Made by a program: the position numbers and the translations under genes. Below the pieces are notes generated by a model. The model was not told the origin of the DNA, made no database searches, and saw only the letters and a list, made by a program, of their open reading frames with translations. 64,000 bases of DNA from Tepidimonas charontis (GTDB lineage Bacteria > Pseudomonadota > Gammaproteobacteria > Burkholderiales > Burkholderiaceae_C), in the NCBI RefSeq assembly GCF_007556685.1, contig NZ_VJON01000008.1, positions 1 to 64,000 of the forward strand, given 5' to 3'. Of the stretch, positions 12,167 to 25,299 are shown in pieces. Position 1 is the stretch's first letter, and each line of letters opens with the position of its first letter.

Positions 12167-12196
12167 TTGGCGCCGGTATGTCCAACGCGCTACAGT
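12167..12196 (+). promoter_or_regulatory. Possible sigma-70 promoter for clpA
   Basis: TTGGCG (12167-12172) and TACAGT (12191-12196) are 18 bases apart in the clpS-clpA gap, about 28 bases before the clpA start. This would allow clpA to be expressed separately from clpS. Prediction from hexamer match only. Confidence 0.35.
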
Positions 12197-12223
12197 CGAA
12201 CCCAGAAGTGAAGGAAGTGCCCC

Positions 12224-14572
<2,349 letters not shown>

Positions 14573-14672
14573 CGGGGGGCCTAGGCAGGGGGCATCCGTC
14601 CTCATCGCGGGGCCGGGGTGGGGGCGCCGCCGAAGGGCACCCGAGCGCCTCGGCGTTGCACAGGCGGCGACA

Positions 14673-15272
14673 TCAGCCGCCGTGCGTAGCGGCTGCCTCC
14701 GTCGCCAGCAATGCCCGTTTACGTTCCAAGCCCCAGCGGTATCCGGTCAGCCGGCCGTGGGCGGCCACCACACGGTGGCACGGGATCAGCACCGCCAGCG
14801 GGTTGGCGGCGCAGGCGCGGGCCACGGCGCGCGCCCCGTGGGGCAGACCCAGTGTGTGCGCCAAAGCGCCGTAGCTCACCGTCTGCCCCGCGGGGATGGC
14901 ACGCAGCGCGGCCCAGACGCGCTGCTGAAAGGGCGTGCCGATCGGCGCCAGCGGCAGCGGTTGCAGGTGGGCTGTGACCGGGTCGTCCAGCGCTGCCAAG
15001 ATCGCCGTGAGTAGCGCCGTCGGCGGCCTGCCCTCGCTCGCTTCTGGATGGGGCCGTATCGTCACGGCAGGGGCGCTGTCGGTGAGCGTGACGGGCCCTT
15101 TCGCGGTATCACCGAGGAATGTGTCATCGCGCCGAGCGGCGCGATGGGCCGTATCGGCGTCATCGACCAGCCAGACTGTGCGCACGCCATCGGCGTCGCC
15201 AGTGATGAGCGCCCAGCCCCAGCGGCAGGGGGCCAGTGCCGTCCAGGTGCGATGAGGTGTCGGTTCTGTCAT
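14673..15272 (-). CDS. ogt: Methylated-DNA--protein-cysteine S-methyltransferase
   Basis: Suicide repair protein that takes the alkyl group from O6-alkylguanine onto its own cysteine. It is 199 residues. The C-terminal domain begins at PFQQRVWAALRAIPAGQTVSYG and contains the acceptor motif LIPCHRVVAAHG and the GYRWGLERKRALL tail, all diagnostic. The N-terminal ~90 residues are divergent, with no recognised domain, as is usual for Ogt-type proteins without an AraC domain. It converges with clpA across about 100 bases. Confidence 0.9.
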   Translation of the reverse strand: MTEPTPHRTWTALAPCRWGWALITGDADGVRTVWLVDDADTAHRAARRDDTFLGDTAKGPVTLTDSAPAVTIRPHPEASEGRPPTALLTAILAALDDPVTAHLQPLPLAPIGTPFQQRVWAALRAIPAGQTVSYGALAHTLGLPHGARAVARACAANPLAVLIPCHRVVAAHGRLTGYRWGLERKRALLATEAAATHGG

Positions 15273-15667
15273 GACAGAATGTTCCTTTCGGTCGGACGGC
15301 CGCCAAGCCGTCCGACAACGCAGCGACGATGCCGCAGTCGTCGGGGGTGAAGGCGACGTCCGGGATACCCATCCGCGATCGACGAACGGTGCGCCCTCGG
15401 CGAAATTCCACGCCTTGCGGCACCCATTCCGTCACCGCCGACTACACCGCACTTTACCCGAGCATGAGCCGGTCAGTCGTCGCCGGCCGTCGGACGAAAC
15501 GCGGGCGGGTCGGCGGCGACGTTCCGCACGGCCTCTGCTGCGCCGTGGCCGATGCGCACGGTGTGCTGGCGCGGCCCAGTGGGACCGGTGCCGGCCACCG
15601 ACGCCGGGGTCGGCGGCGCTGCCTCTGTGTGCGCCCACGGTCCTGGGGGCAGTGAGCTCGTGCGAGA
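15273..15667. other. Non-coding stretch between ogt and sbcB
   Basis: Divergent intergenic region. Several open frames cross it on both strands, but none shows a known domain, a plausible ribosome site or normal composition, so I call no gene. No hairpin or repeat stood out. Confidence 0.45.
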
Positions 15668-17137
15668 ATGCCGGCGACCATGTCCGCCCATACCTTTTTT
15701 TGGCACGATTACGAAACTTTCGGTGCCAATCCACAGTACGATCGTCCGGCGCAGTTTGCCGGCTGGCGCACCGATGCGCAGCTCAACCCGATGGGTGAGC
15801 CGGTGGTGTGGTACTGCCAACCCACGCCCGACGTGCTGCCCGACCCAGACAGTTGCCTGATCACCGGCATCACGCCACAGCACTGTCGCGCCCATGGTAT
15901 TCCCGAGGGGCGATTTGCCGAGGCTATCGCGACCGAACTCGGGCGGCCGGGCACGATCGGTGTGGGCTACAACTCCATCCGTTTCGACGACGAATTCACG
16001 CGGCATCTGCTGTGGCGCAACCTGCTCGATCCTTATGCGCGGGAGTGGCGCGACGGCTGCGGGCGCTGGGACCTGCTGGATGTGGTGCGCATGACCTGGG
16101 CACTGCGCCCGCAGGGTATGGAGTGGCCGCTCAACGGGGACGGCAGGCCCAGCTTCAAGCTGGAGCATCTGAGCGCGGCCAACGGGCTGCTGCACGAGCA
16201 GGCCCACGATGCCTTGAGTGACGTGCGCGCCACCATCGCGCTGGCCCAGCGCATTCGCGCGTGCCAGCCGCGCCTGTTCGATTTCGCCTTCAGCCTGCAC
16301 CGCAAGGAGCGCGTGCTGCAGGAGCTCGGCTTGCCGGTGCGCGCCGGTGCCCAGCGGCGCTTCGTGCACATCAGCGGCCGCTTCCCGGTGGAGCGCGGCT
16401 GCCTGGCGGTGATGTGGCCACTGGCCATGCATCCCACCAACCGCAACGAGCTGCTGGCGTGGGATTTGGCATTCGACCCACGGGAGCTGGCCGAGCTGCG
16501 CGCCGAGGAGGTGCGCTACCGGTTGTTCACCCCCCAGGCCAATTTGCCGCCAGGGGTGCAGCGCCTGCCGATCAAGAGCGTTCATCTAAACCGCGCGCCG
16601 ATGGTGGTGGGCAACGTGGGCGTACTGGAGGGCACACCGACCGAGCGCTTCGGCATCGACTGGGAAGCCATCGAGCGCAATACGGTTCATGCGCACGCGT
16701 TGCCCGATTTGAGTGCCCTGTGGGCAGCCGTGTTCGCACGTGACGCGCCGCCGGCGCCACGCGATGTGGACGCCGCGCTGTATGACGGTTTCGTGGGCGA
16801 CGAGGACCGGCGTCGCTTGGCGCGGCTGCGCATGCTCGACCCCACCGATCCCGCGTGGCGACATGCAGGCTTCGACGACCCTCGTTTGCCCGAGCTGGTG
16901 TTTCGTTATCGGGCCCGCAACCACCCGCACAGCCTGCAGGCGAGCGAACGTGCGCGCTGGCAAGCCCACTGCCGCGCCCGTCTGATCGACGGTGCGGGCG
17001 GCGGCATGCCGCTGACCGCGTACCGGCAGCGCTTGGACGCCCTGATGACGCAGGCGCAATCGCGCCACGATCACCGAGCGCAAACGATTCTGGCGGCTGT
17101 GGCCGACTACGTCGCCGAATTGGAGGTGTCGGTGTGA
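15668..17137 (+). CDS. sbcB: Exodeoxyribonuclease I
   Basis: 3'-5' single-strand DNA exonuclease used in recombination and mismatch repair. It has 489 residues from MPATMSAHTFFWHDYETFG; the second ATG four codons later is an alternative. DEDDh exonuclease residues are visible: D-x-E in HDYETFG, GYNSIRFDDEF (second Asp) and HDALSDVRATIALA (His and Asp). The ExoI-specific C-terminal half follows, with a LPDLSALW to FVGDEDRR region. The 3' end overlaps the convergent EAL-domain gene by 31 bases. Confidence 0.94.
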   Translation: MPATMSAHTFFWHDYETFGANPQYDRPAQFAGWRTDAQLNPMGEPVVWYCQPTPDVLPDPDSCLITGITPQHCRAHGIPEGRFAEAIATELGRPGTIGVGYNSIRFDDEFTRHLLWRNLLDPYAREWRDGCGRWDLLDVVRMTWALRPQGMEWPLNGDGRPSFKLEHLSAANGLLHEQAHDALSDVRATIALAQRIRACQPRLFDFAFSLHRKERVLQELGLPVRAGAQRRFVHISGRFPVERGCLAVMWPLAMHPTNRNELLAWDLAFDPRELAELRAEEVRYRLFTPQANLPPGVQRLPIKSVHLNRAPMVVGNVGVLEGTPTERFGIDWEAIERNTVHAHALPDLSALWAAVFARDAPPAPRDVDAALYDGFVGDEDRRRLARLRMLDPTDPAWRHAGFDDPRLPELVFRYRARNHPHSLQASERARWQAHCRARLIDGAGGGMPLTAYRQRLDALMTQAQSRHDHRAQTILAAVADYVAELEVSV

Positions 17138-18243
17138 GCGGCGGCGGTGCCGGCGCCCGCCGAGTCGGAAGGAAAGCACGCGCCGGGCTCATACGCCTGC
17201 GCCTGGGCCCACAAGGCGTCCAGATGGGTCTGCCCCGAGCCGCGCAGATAGGCGTCGGCTTGCAGCGCTGACAGTGGGCGCGCCAGGGCGTAGCCTTGCA
17301 CCGCATCGCAACCCATTGCGTGCAGCAGACGCAGTTGGCGCACGCACTCCACGCCTTCGGCAACGGCCTCGCGGCCCAGACGATGGGCCAGTTCCACGGC
17401 CGCCGACACGATGGCGGCATCGTCGTCGTCATCGGCCAAATCGCGCACGAAGGCACGGTCGATCTTGAGGCGATCGATCGGCAAATGTTTGAGGTAGGTG
17501 AGTGAGGAGTAGCCGGTGCCGAAGTCATCGATGGCCACCCGCGCCCCCAGCGCGCGCAGGCATTGCAGTTCCGTCTCGGCGCGCTGGGCATCGCGCATCA
17601 TCACGCTTTCGGTGATTTCGAATTCGATGCCGAGCAGCGGCAATGAGGATTCGGCGGTGGCGGGATCGCCCTGAGCAAAAGCCGCTCGGATGCGTTCGGC
17701 CACGCCAGCCCGATCGAATTGCCGCGCCGACAGATTGACGCTGAGCAGCGGCACCCCAAGACCCTGCCGCCGCCACTGCTGGCGCTGGATGGCGACACGT
17801 CGGCACACCCACTCCCCCAAGACCTCGATCAGATCACCGGCTTGCTCCGCCACCGGCACGAAGACACCTGGCGACAGCACGCTGCCGTCCGCTTGCGGCC
17901 AGCGCAGCAAGGCTTCCAGTCCCACCAACGGTAACCCTGGGCGCACGGCGTGAATCGGCTGAAAGACCAGCTCGAGCGCGTCGGCACCAATGGCCTCGCG
18001 CAGGCGGCCCTCGAGTTCGATGCGACGCAGCACCGCTTCGTGCATCGAAGGGGTGTAGTAGCGCCAGCCAGCGCCACCCTCCGCTTTGGCGTGGTGCATC
18101 GCGATGTCGGCCAGGCGCAGCAGTTCGCTGGGGTCGTTGGCGTCGCGCGGCGCCAGCGCGATGCCGATCGAGGGAGAGAGATAAGCGTCTTGTGCGCCAT
18201 CGCCTTGGTCGGCGACGCGATAGGGAGCGCCGAGCGCCTGCAC
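17107..18243 (-). pseudogene. 3' part of an amber-interrupted GGDEF-EAL protein (EAL domain intact)
   Basis: This is the continuation, in the same reading frame, of the gene read from 19827. A single TAG at 18247-18249 separates them. The first ~60 residues are the end of a GGDEF domain (SPSIGIALAP, DIAMHHAKAEG), then a complete EAL phosphodiesterase domain: VGLEALLRWP, DDFGTGYSSLTYLKHLPID, KIDRAFV and EGVE. All key EAL residues look present. If translated alone it would have to begin at a GTG (18243) with no ribosome site seen. Either this is a recent nonsense allele, a readthrough site, or a sequence error. Confidence 0.8.
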
Positions 18244-18246
18244 CAG

Positions 18247-19827
18247 CTATAGTGCAACGCGCGCGGCTTCCTCTTCGCTGCGAAGCCCGGTCAGCGCCAC
18301 GACGAATTCGTCGCCGCCGATGCGCGCCACCACGTCGCTGCTGCGCAGCCGCTCGCGCAGCCGCCGCGCAGTCTCCACCAAGACCGCGTCGCCGGCCTCG
18401 TGGCCGAGCGAGTCGTTGACGGTCTTGAAACGATCCAGATCGATGAACAGCAACGCCAGCGGCCGCGCATCGCGCGTGGCAGCCGCCAGCGCTTGCTGTA
18501 GCGCCCAGGGTAGGGCATGGCGGTTGATGAGTCCGGTCAGGGCATCGGTGTTGGCGAGTCGCTCCATCGCGGCACGCGCCTGGTGGCGCTCGGTCACGTC
18601 GGCGTAGACGGTGACGAAGCCGCCCGTGGCCAAAGGCTGACCCCGAATGTGCAAAACGCGCCCGTTGGGCCGTACGCGCTCGAACTCGTGCGGCTCGAAG
18701 CGCAGCGCGCGGCTGCGCATTTCTTCCAGCATGCCTTCAGGGTCATCGGTGGGGCCGTATTCGCCGCGCTCGATGTTGAAGCGCAGGATGTCCACCAGCG
18801 TCACCCCGGGTTGTTCGAACAGGGCGCGCGGCAGCTCCAGCAATTCGAGTAGCCGCTCGTTCCAGACCTGCAGGCGCAACGCACCATCGACCATCGATAC
18901 GCCAACCGGAATGTTGGCCACCAGGGTGCGCAGGATATCGAGCGCCTGCGCCAAGCGTTCGCGTTCGACCTTTTGCTCCGTGATGTCGGTGTAGGTGGTG
19001 ACGAAGCCAACGACTTCGCCATCGCGCACGATGGGCTCGCCAATCACTAGGTGCGTGCGGCCGTTGGGCCGAGTACGCTCCAGGCGGTGAGGACGGAATT
19101 GCAATGCCAACGCGCGGCGCTCGGCCACCAGCTGCTGCGGGTCACCCGGCCCATATTCGCCACGGGTTGCCGGCACCCGAATGAGATCGTCGAAGTCGAC
19201 GCCCTCGTACAGCAGCTCCGGTGGCAGATCCAGCACCTGTCCGAACTGGGGGTTCCAGACACGCAGTTTGAGTGCGCGGTCGAGCACGCTTAGGCCCATC
19301 GGCAAATGGTGCACGATGGCCTCCAGATAGGCACTGCGTTCACGCAGGGCGTTTTGCAACTGCACGCGCTCGGTGATGTCGATATTGACACCATAGGCCA
19401 AGCGTTGTCCCGAGGCGGGCTCGCGCGTGACGGCGATGCGCAACATGTGGTGGGTGATCCGCCCGTCGGGGTGTTGGATGCGGTAGCCGGCTTCACCGCC
19501 GCCGCGCGCATAGGCGTCCTCAAGCATCTGGTTTATCCGCGCGCGGTCTTCCGGCACGAGTTGACGCAACGATCGCGCGCGCTCCGCCGGTTCGTCGGGG
19601 CCGACGCCGTGCATGCGCCGAAAAACGTCGGACCACCACAGCTCCTGGGTGTCGAGGTTGCGGCGCCAATGCGCAATGCCGAGCTGATCGAACAGCTGCG
19701 ACACCCAGCGCTGTTCTTCGCGTAACAAGCGACGCGTCGCGCGCAAGCGCCACATCAGCCCCCCGCATACGATGGCGAGGACCGCGGCCAACCCGTAGCC
19801 CACGCCCGCGAAGTCGCTCGGTGTCAC
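18247..19827 (-). CDS. PAS-PAS-PAS-GGDEF sensor protein, truncated by in-frame TAG (5' part)
   Basis: Membrane-anchored signalling protein. I chose GTG at 19827 because GAGGAG lies just upstream and the next residues form a membrane helix (GYGLAAVLAIVCGGLMW); the open frame further upstream is not protein-like. Three PAS/PAC units follow (ending VNIDITERV, TYTDITEQK and YADVTERHQ), then a GGDEF domain with NTDALTGLINR, LFIDLDRFKTVNDSLGH and the active-site ARIGGDEFVVA. Translation stops at TAG soon after the active site, removing the end of the GGDEF fold and the EAL domain encoded in the same frame downstream. As read, the cyclase is unlikely to be active. Confidence 0.8.
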   Translation of the reverse strand: MTPSDFAGVGYGLAAVLAIVCGGLMWRLRATRRLLREEQRWVSQLFDQLGIAHWRRNLDTQELWWSDVFRRMHGVGPDEPAERARSLRQLVPEDRARINQMLEDAYARGGGEAGYRIQHPDGRITHHMLRIAVTREPASGQRLAYGVNIDITERVQLQNALRERSAYLEAIVHHLPMGLSVLDRALKLRVWNPQFGQVLDLPPELLYEGVDFDDLIRVPATRGEYGPGDPQQLVAERRALALQFRPHRLERTRPNGRTHLVIGEPIVRDGEVVGFVTTYTDITEQKVERERLAQALDILRTLVANIPVGVSMVDGALRLQVWNERLLELLELPRALFEQPGVTLVDILRFNIERGEYGPTDDPEGMLEEMRSRALRFEPHEFERVRPNGRVLHIRGQPLATGGFVTVYADVTERHQARAAMERLANTDALTGLINRHALPWALQQALAAATRDARPLALLFIDLDRFKTVNDSLGHEAGDAVLVETARRLRERLRSSDVVARIGGDEFVVALTGLRSEEEAARVAL

Positions 19828-20056
19828 TTCGTGTCTCCTCTGCGTTGGCCCGCCAGTATAGGCTGCCGCGTTCCCTGCGGCGATGCGCGCAAACCCGCAG
19901 GCGGCTGCGCAGGCGTGCGGGCCATCCTCGATGCGATGGCCGCGTCTGGCACCCGGCATGAGACGACGCTCATCGCCGGGCGACGGCGGCGCATGCCCAA
20001 CGGTTCGGCAGAAACAGGGCGCGCGACGCCCGTCCCCACCCGTCACGCGTGGGCGG

Positions 20057-21592
20057 TCAGCGGCGGGGACGACTGCGCGTGCCGCCCAGCAGTCCCCCGA
20101 GCAGTCCACGCACCAGCTCACGCCCGATTTGTGTGCCCACTTGCCGCACCACGGTCTTGGCCACGGTCTGCACCAGACCGTCGGTATGGCCGCCACGCGG
20201 TCCGCTGCGCCCGAACAACAGCTCGCCGACGCGATCGGTCAAGCCGCCGGAGCCCGTCGCCACAGCATCGCCTCCTGGGCCGCCAGCCGCCCTTGCCGCT
20301 GGGGCCTCTGCTGCATGCTGCGCGCGCAGCCGCTCATAGGCGCTTTCGCGGTCCAGGGTTTGCTCGTAGACCCCGGCCACCAAGGACCGTTGGCGCAATT
20401 CGGCCCGTTCGGCCTCGGTGGCAGGACCGATGCGGCTGGCCGGGGGCACGATCCACACGCGCTCGGTCTCGGTCGGACGGCCCTTGGCGTCGAGCAGGCT
20501 GACCAGCGCTTCGCCCACCGCGAGTTCGGTGATGGCGCGCTCCACATCCAGCCCCGCCTTGGGACGCATGGTCTGGGCAGCGGCGCGCACCGCCTTTTGG
20601 TCGCGCGGTGTGAAGGCGCGCAACGCATGTTGCACCCGATTGCCCAGTTGCCCGAGCACGGTATCGGGCACGTCGAGGGGGTTTTGCGTCACGAAATACA
20701 CGCCCACCCCTTTGGAGCGGATCAGCCGCACCACCTGCTCGACGCGCTCGAGCAGCACTTTGGGGGCGTCGGCGAACAGCAGGTGCGCTTCGTCGAAGAA
20801 GAATACCAGGCGCGGTTTGTCGGGGTCGCCGATTTCGGGCAAGCGCTCGAACAGCTCCGACAGCAACCACAGCAGCACGGTGCCGTACAGGCGCGGCGCA
20901 TGCAGCAGCCGCTCGGCCGCCAGAATATTGACCACGCCCTGGCCATCGACGGTCTGCATCAGGTCATCGACGTCGAGCATGGGCTCGCCGAAGAAACGTT
21001 CGGCGCCCTGCTGTTCCAGGGCCAGTAGCGCTCGCTGGATGGCGCCAATGCTGGCGGCGCTGATCGTGCCGTATTGGGTGGTGTAGGTGCGGGCGTTGTC
21101 GCCCAGGTGTTGCAGCAGGGCGCGCAAATCTTTCAGATCGAGCAGCAGCAAGCCCTGGTCGTCGGCGATGCGAAACGCCAGCGTCAGCACGCCGGTTTGC
21201 ACGTCATTGAGGTCGAGCAGCCGCGCCAGCAGCAGCGGCCCCATATCCGATACCGTGGCGCGCAGCGGATGGCCGCGCTCGCCAAAGACGTCCCACAGCG
21301 TCACCGGGCAAGCGGCGGGGGTGGGCGGCGTGATGCCGCGCTCGGCCAGCACCTGGGCCAGCTTGCCCTCGATGTGCCCCGGCTGGCTGATACCCGTGAG
21401 GTCGCCTTTGACGTCGGCCAGAAACACCGGCACGCCGTGGCGCGAGAAGCCCTCGGCCAAGGTCTGCAGCGTGACCGTCTTGCCGGTTCCGGTGGCGCCG
21501 GTGATCAGGCCGTGGCGGTTGGCCTTGTCCAGCCGCAGCACGCATTCCGTGGCCCCGTGGCGGCCAACGAGTAGGGTCGGTTCGCTGTGCAT
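20057..21592 (-). CDS. HerA-like helicase / DUF853 ATPase (YjgR family)
   Basis: P-loop ATPase of 511 residues starting [16 protein letters not shown]. Walker A is [12 protein letters not shown] near residue 32 and Walker B is [16 protein letters not shown]; the family-typical [16 protein letters not shown] and [30 protein letters not shown] segments are present. The low-complexity tail ends in [19 protein letters not shown]853 proteins resemble HerA-type DNA translocases, but their cellular role is not settled. It stands alone on the minus strand, divergent from yebC across about 100 bases. Confidence 0.9.
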   Translation of the reverse strand: MHSEPTLLVGRHGATECVLRLDKANRHGLITGATGTGKTVTLQTLAEGFSRHGVPVFLADVKGDLTGISQPGHIEGKLAQVLAERGITPPTPAACPVTLWDVFGERGHPLRATVSDMGPLLLARLLDLNDVQTGVLTLAFRIADDQGLLLLDLKDLRALLQHLGDNARTYTTQYGTISAASIGAIQRALLALEQQGAERFFGEPMLDVDDLMQTVDGQGVVNILAAERLLHAPRLYGTVLLWLLSELFERLPEIGDPDKPRLVFFFDEAHLLFADAPKVLLERVEQVVRLIRSKGVGVYFVTQNPLDVPDTVLGQLGNRVQHALRAFTPRDQKAVRAAAQTMRPKAGLDVERAITELAVGEALVSLLDAKGRPTETERVWIVPPASRIGPATEAERAELRQRSLVAGVYEQTLDRESAYERLRAQHAAEAPAARAAGGPGGDAVATGSGGLTDRVGELLFGRSGPRGGHTDGLVQTVAKTVVRQVGTQIGRELVRGLLGGLLGGTRSRPRR

Positions 21593-21696
21593 GGTGGTGA
21601 TTTCTTCTTCGGTGGCAGCAAGCCCCGGCGCTAAAATCGCCGGTTACCCATCGGGTCGGTGTGCCCGATTATCGCCACGAAACGAGTGAGGTTTGC

Positions 21697-22422
21697 ATGG
21701 CAGGACATTCGAAGTGGGCCAACATCCAGCACCGCAAGGCGCGTCAAGACGAGAAGCGCCAGCGCATCTGGACCCGGGTGGTGCGCGAAATCATGATCGC
21801 GGCGCGGCAGGGCGGAGGCGACCCGGCGGCCAATCCGCGCCTGCGTCTGGCCATCGAAAAGGCCAAGGCGGCCAACATGCCGGCCGACACCATCAAGCGC
21901 AACATCGACAAGGCCACCGGTAACCTCGAAGGCGTGGCCTACGAGGAAGTGCGCTATGAGGGCTACGGTATCGGCGGCGCGGCGGTGATCGTGGACTGCA
22001 TGACCGACAACCGAGTGCGCACGGTGGCCGAGGTGCGGCACGCGTTTTCCAAGCACGGCGGCAACCTGGGCACCGAGGGTTCGGTGGCGTTTCAATTTCA
22101 ACACTGCGGGCAAATCGTGTTCGAGCCGGGTACGTCCGAGGACAACGTGATGGAGGTGGCATTGGAGGCCGGCGCCGAGGATGTGCTGACGCAGGAGGAC
22201 GGCTCGATCGAGGTGCTGACCGCCCCGGCGAACTTCGAGCAGGTGCGCGATGCACTGCAGGCGGCGGGCCTGCAGCCGGCGATGGCCGAGGTCACCTGGC
22301 GCCCGACCAACACCGTGACGCTACACGGTGAGGACGCGCAGCGCATGCAAAAGCTGCTCGACGCGCTGGAGGACCTGGACGACGTGCAGGACGTGTTTCA
22401 CAACGCGGAGCTGGACGCATGA
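21697..22422 (+). CDS. yebC: YebC/PmpR family DNA-binding regulatory protein
   Basis: Cytoplasmic protein of 241 residues starting [18 protein letters not shown], the invariant family N-terminus. The next segments, [28 protein letters not shown] and [19 protein letters not shown], are also highly conserved. Members have been described as transcriptional regulators and, more recently, as translation factors that ease ribosome stalling; sequence alone does not decide. Its TGA overlaps the purD start (ATGA), beginning a chain of coupled genes. Confidence 0.94.
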   Translation: MAGHSKWANIQHRKARQDEKRQRIWTRVVREIMIAARQGGGDPAANPRLRLAIEKAKAANMPADTIKRNIDKATGNLEGVAYEEVRYEGYGIGGAAVIVDCMTDNRVRTVAEVRHAFSKHGGNLGTEGSVAFQFQHCGQIVFEPGTSEDNVMEVALEAGAEDVLTQEDGSIEVLTAPANFEQVRDALQAAGLQPAMAEVTWRPTNTVTLHGEDAQRMQKLLDALEDLDDVQDVFHNAELDA

Positions 22423-23738
22423 ACGAGCGCATCCGCGTGCTGGTGGTGGGCGGCGGCGGCCGGGAGCACGCACTGGCTTGGAAGCTGAAGCAGTCCCCGT
22501 GGGCGGCGCAGGTGTTTGTGGCGCCCGGCAATGGCGGCACCGCGCTCGATCCCGAGCTGACCAATGTGCCGATCAGCGACGTGCTCGCGCTGCGCGACTG
22601 GGCGCTGGCCCATGACATCGGCCTGACGGTGGTCGGCCCCGAGGCACCGCTGGCCGCTGGTATCGTCGATGTCTTTCGCGCCGCGGGCCTGCGCATCTTC
22701 GGGCCGACGCGAGCGGCGGCCCAGCTGGAGAGCTCCAAGGCCTTCGCCAAAGCCTTCATGCAGCGTCATGGCATTCCCACCGCGGCGCATGAGACGTTTG
22801 CCGACGCGGCTGCGGCCCATGCGTACGTCGAGCGCATGGGCGCCCCGATCGTCGTCAAGGCCGACGGTCTGGCGGCAGGCAAAGGGGTCGTGGTGGCCAT
22901 GAGCGTGGCCGAAGCCCACGCCGCCATCGACGACATGCTGCTGGACAACCGCCTGGGTGTGCAGCACAACGCCGACGGCGCGCGGGTCGTCATCGAGCAA
23001 TATTTGGACGGGGAGGAGGCCAGCTTCATCGTATTGGTCGATGGCGAGCACGTGCTGCCACTGGCCACCAGCCAGGACCACAAACGCCTGCTCGACGGTG
23101 ACGCCGGCCCCAACACCGGCGGCATGGGAGCGTACTCGCCCGCCCCCGTGGTGACCCCCGCCGTGCACGAGCGCGTGCTGCGCGACATCATCGAGCCCAC
23201 CGTGCGCGCCATGGCAGCCGAAGGGCACCCCTACACTGGCTTTTTGTATGCGGGGCTGATGATCGCCCCCGACGGCACGCCGCGCACACTGGAGTTCAAC
23301 TGCCGTATGGGCGACCCGGAGACGCAACCCATCCTGATGCGTCTGCGCTCCGATCTGCTGGAGGTGCTGTGGGCTGCCACCGAAGGGCGCCTGGACCGCG
23401 TCACGCTGGCGTGGGACCCGCGGGTGGCGCTGGGTGTGGTGGTGGCCGCGCACGGCTACCCGCAGGCGCCGCGCAAGGGCGATCCCATTGCCGCGTTGCC
23501 GCCGCAGGCACCGGATGCCGTGGTGTTTCATGCGGGCACCGCACTGCAGGAGGATGGGCGATTGGTGACGGCGGGTGGGCGTGTGCTGTGCGCCACCGCG
23601 TTGGGGGCGGATGTCGCCAGCGCACGGGCGCGCGCCTACGCTCTGGTGCAAGGCGTACACTTCGAGGGCATGCAGTACCGGCGCGATATCGGCCACCGCG
23701 CGTTGGCGCGCGACGTGGCTGCCGAGGAGACCCGATGA
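22419..23738 (+). CDS. purD: Phosphoribosylamine--glycine ligase
   Basis: ATP-grasp enzyme for the second step of de novo purine synthesis, making GAR from phosphoribosylamine and glycine. It has 439 residues from [21 protein letters not shown], the N-domain signature. The ATP-grasp region includes [37 protein letters not shown] and [12 protein letters not shown]. The start overlaps the yebC stop and the stop overlaps hemF by four bases (ATGA both times), implying translational coupling. Confidence 0.96.
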   Translation: MNERIRVLVVGGGGREHALAWKLKQSPWAAQVFVAPGNGGTALDPELTNVPISDVLALRDWALAHDIGLTVVGPEAPLAAGIVDVFRAAGLRIFGPTRAAAQLESSKAFAKAFMQRHGIPTAAHETFADAAAAHAYVERMGAPIVVKADGLAAGKGVVVAMSVAEAHAAIDDMLLDNRLGVQHNADGARVVIEQYLDGEEASFIVLVDGEHVLPLATSQDHKRLLDGDAGPNTGGMGAYSPAPVVTPAVHERVLRDIIEPTVRAMAAEGHPYTGFLYAGLMIAPDGTPRTLEFNCRMGDPETQPILMRLRSDLLEVLWAATEGRLDRVTLAWDPRVALGVVVAAHGYPQAPRKGDPIAALPPQAPDAVVFHAGTALQEDGRLVTAGGRVLCATALGADVASARARAYALVQGVHFEGMQYRRDIGHRALARDVAAEETR

Positions 23739-24652
23739 GCACCGACCCCGTCAGCCTGATGCGCGAATACCTGCTCGGGCTGCAGCAGCGCATCACCAGC
23801 GCCATCGCCGAGATCGATGGCCATTCCTTTCGCTCCGACGCCTGGGAGAAGGCGCCCGGCGAGCCGCTGCAGGGCGCGGGGGTGACGCAGATACTGGAAG
23901 ACGGCGCCGTCTTCGAGCGCGCTGGCTGTGGCTTTTCGCATGTCAGCGGATCGAGACTGCCGCCGTCGGCCACGCAGCATCGGCCCGAGCTGGCCGGCGC
24001 GCCGTTCGAGGCGCTGGGGGTGTCGCTGGTCTTTCATCCGCGCAATCCCTATGTGCCCACGGTGCACATGAACGTGCGCATGATCAGCGCCCGCCCCGCC
24101 CACGGCGAGGCGGTGAGCTGGTTCGGCGGTGGCATGGACTTGACGCCGTACTACGGCTTCGAAGAGGATGCCGTGCATTTTCACCGCACCTGCGCGCAGG
24201 TGCTGGCGCCCTTTGGGGCCGACAAATACCCGCGCTTCAAAGCCTGGTGCGACGACTACTTTTGTCTGCGTCACCGTGGTGAGCAGCGCGGCATCGGCGG
24301 TATCTTCTACGACGACCTGTCGGAACTGGGGTTCGACGGCGGATTCGCGCTGACGCGCGCCGTTGGCGACGCTTTCCTGCACGCCTATTTGCCGATCGTG
24401 TACCGACGCAAGGACACGCCGTGGGGCGAGCGCGAGCGGCAACATCAACTGCTGCGCCGCGGGCGCTATGTCGAATTCAACCTGGTGTGGGACCGCGGCA
24501 CGCACTTCGGCCTGCAGTCCGGTGGGCGGGCCGAGTCGATTCTGATGTCGATGCCGCCGCTGGTGCGTTGGGCCTACGACGAGCGGCCGGCGCCGGGCAC
24601 GCCCGAGCACCGCTTGCTGACCGAGTTTCTGGTGCGCCGAGACTGGCTGTGA
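23735..24652 (+). CDS. hemF: Oxygen-dependent coproporphyrinogen III oxidase
   Basis: Aerobic decarboxylation of coproporphyrinogen III in haem biosynthesis. It is 305 residues starting [17 protein letters not shown] at an ATGA overlap with purD. Conserved blocks are visible: [70 protein letters not shown] and [13 protein letters not shown]. It ends in a GTGA overlap with nadD. Presence of the oxygen-dependent form fits an organism living at least partly with oxygen. Confidence 0.96.
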   Translation: MSTDPVSLMREYLLGLQQRITSAIAEIDGHSFRSDAWEKAPGEPLQGAGVTQILEDGAVFERAGCGFSHVSGSRLPPSATQHRPELAGAPFEALGVSLVFHPRNPYVPTVHMNVRMISARPAHGEAVSWFGGGMDLTPYYGFEEDAVHFHRTCAQVLAPFGADKYPRFKAWCDDYFCLRHRGEQRGIGGIFYDDLSELGFDGGFALTRAVGDAFLHAYLPIVYRRKDTPWGERERQHQLLRRGRYVEFNLVWDRGTHFGLQSGGRAESILMSMPPLVRWAYDERPAPGTPEHRLLTEFLVRRDWL

Positions 24653-25299
24653 GCGCGCCGCAGGCGTTGCCCCCGCGGCGCGTCGGCGTCTTCGGTGGCG
24701 CGTTCGATCCGCCGCACAACGCCCACCGGGCACTGGCCGAGACGGCCATACGGCTCCTCCCCTTGGATCGCCTGCACATCGTGCCCACCGGGCAGGCCTG
24801 GCACAAAGCGCGGGTCTTGAGCCCGACCGTGCATCGCGTCGCTCTGTGCCGGCTGGCGTTTGGCGACCTACCGGGCGTGGTGATCGATACGCGCGAGATC
24901 GAGCGCCCAGGTCCCTCCTATACGGTCGATACCTTGAGCGAATTGCGCGCCCTGTACCCTCAGGCGCAACTGTTTTTACTGCTCGGAGCCGATCAGTGGG
25001 CGGCTTTTCGCACCTGGCGCCGCTGGCCCGATATCCTGTCGCTGGCCACCGTGGCGGTGGCAGCACGCCCGCCCACCGATGGTGCGCCGCCCGCGCCAGC
25101 TACCCCCGACGATTTGCCCTGTCTGCGCTTGCCGCTGCCGCCGATGGACCTCAGCGCCACCGCCGTGCGCGCCACCTGGCTGCGTGATCCGGCGCAGGCC
25201 GCGCGCCTGGTGCCGCCGGCGGTGGCGCGGTATATTTCCACCCATGGGCTGTACCAGATGCCATCTGGTGACGACCCTCCATCCTCCGTACATCCATGA
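24649..25299 (+). CDS. nadD: Nicotinate-nucleotide adenylyltransferase
   Basis: Makes nicotinic acid adenine dinucleotide for NAD synthesis. The GTG at 24649 overlaps the hemF stop (GTGA) and gives 216 residues. The nucleotidyltransferase signature is [16 protein letters not shown] (GxFxPxHxGH type), and the C-terminal substrate loop reads MDLSATAVR, the ISST-R-like motif. The proline/alanine-rich insert at about 145-155 is unremarkable. The stop overlaps the rsfS start, continuing the coupled chain. Confidence 0.93.
   Translation: MSAPQALPPRRVGVFGGAFDPPHNAHRALAETAIRLLPLDRLHIVPTGQAWHKARVLSPTVHRVALCRLAFGDLPGVVIDTREIERPGPSYTVDTLSELRALYPQAQLFLLLGADQWAAFRTWRRWPDILSLATVAVAARPPTDGAPPAPATPDDLPCLRLPLPPMDLSATAVRATWLRDPAQAARLVPPAVARYISTHGLYQMPSGDDPPSSVHP

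Noticed and set aside
15271-15798. Plus-strand 175-residue frame between ogt and sbcB
   Set aside because: Arg-rich, no ribosome site, overlaps sbcB in another frame, no known domain.
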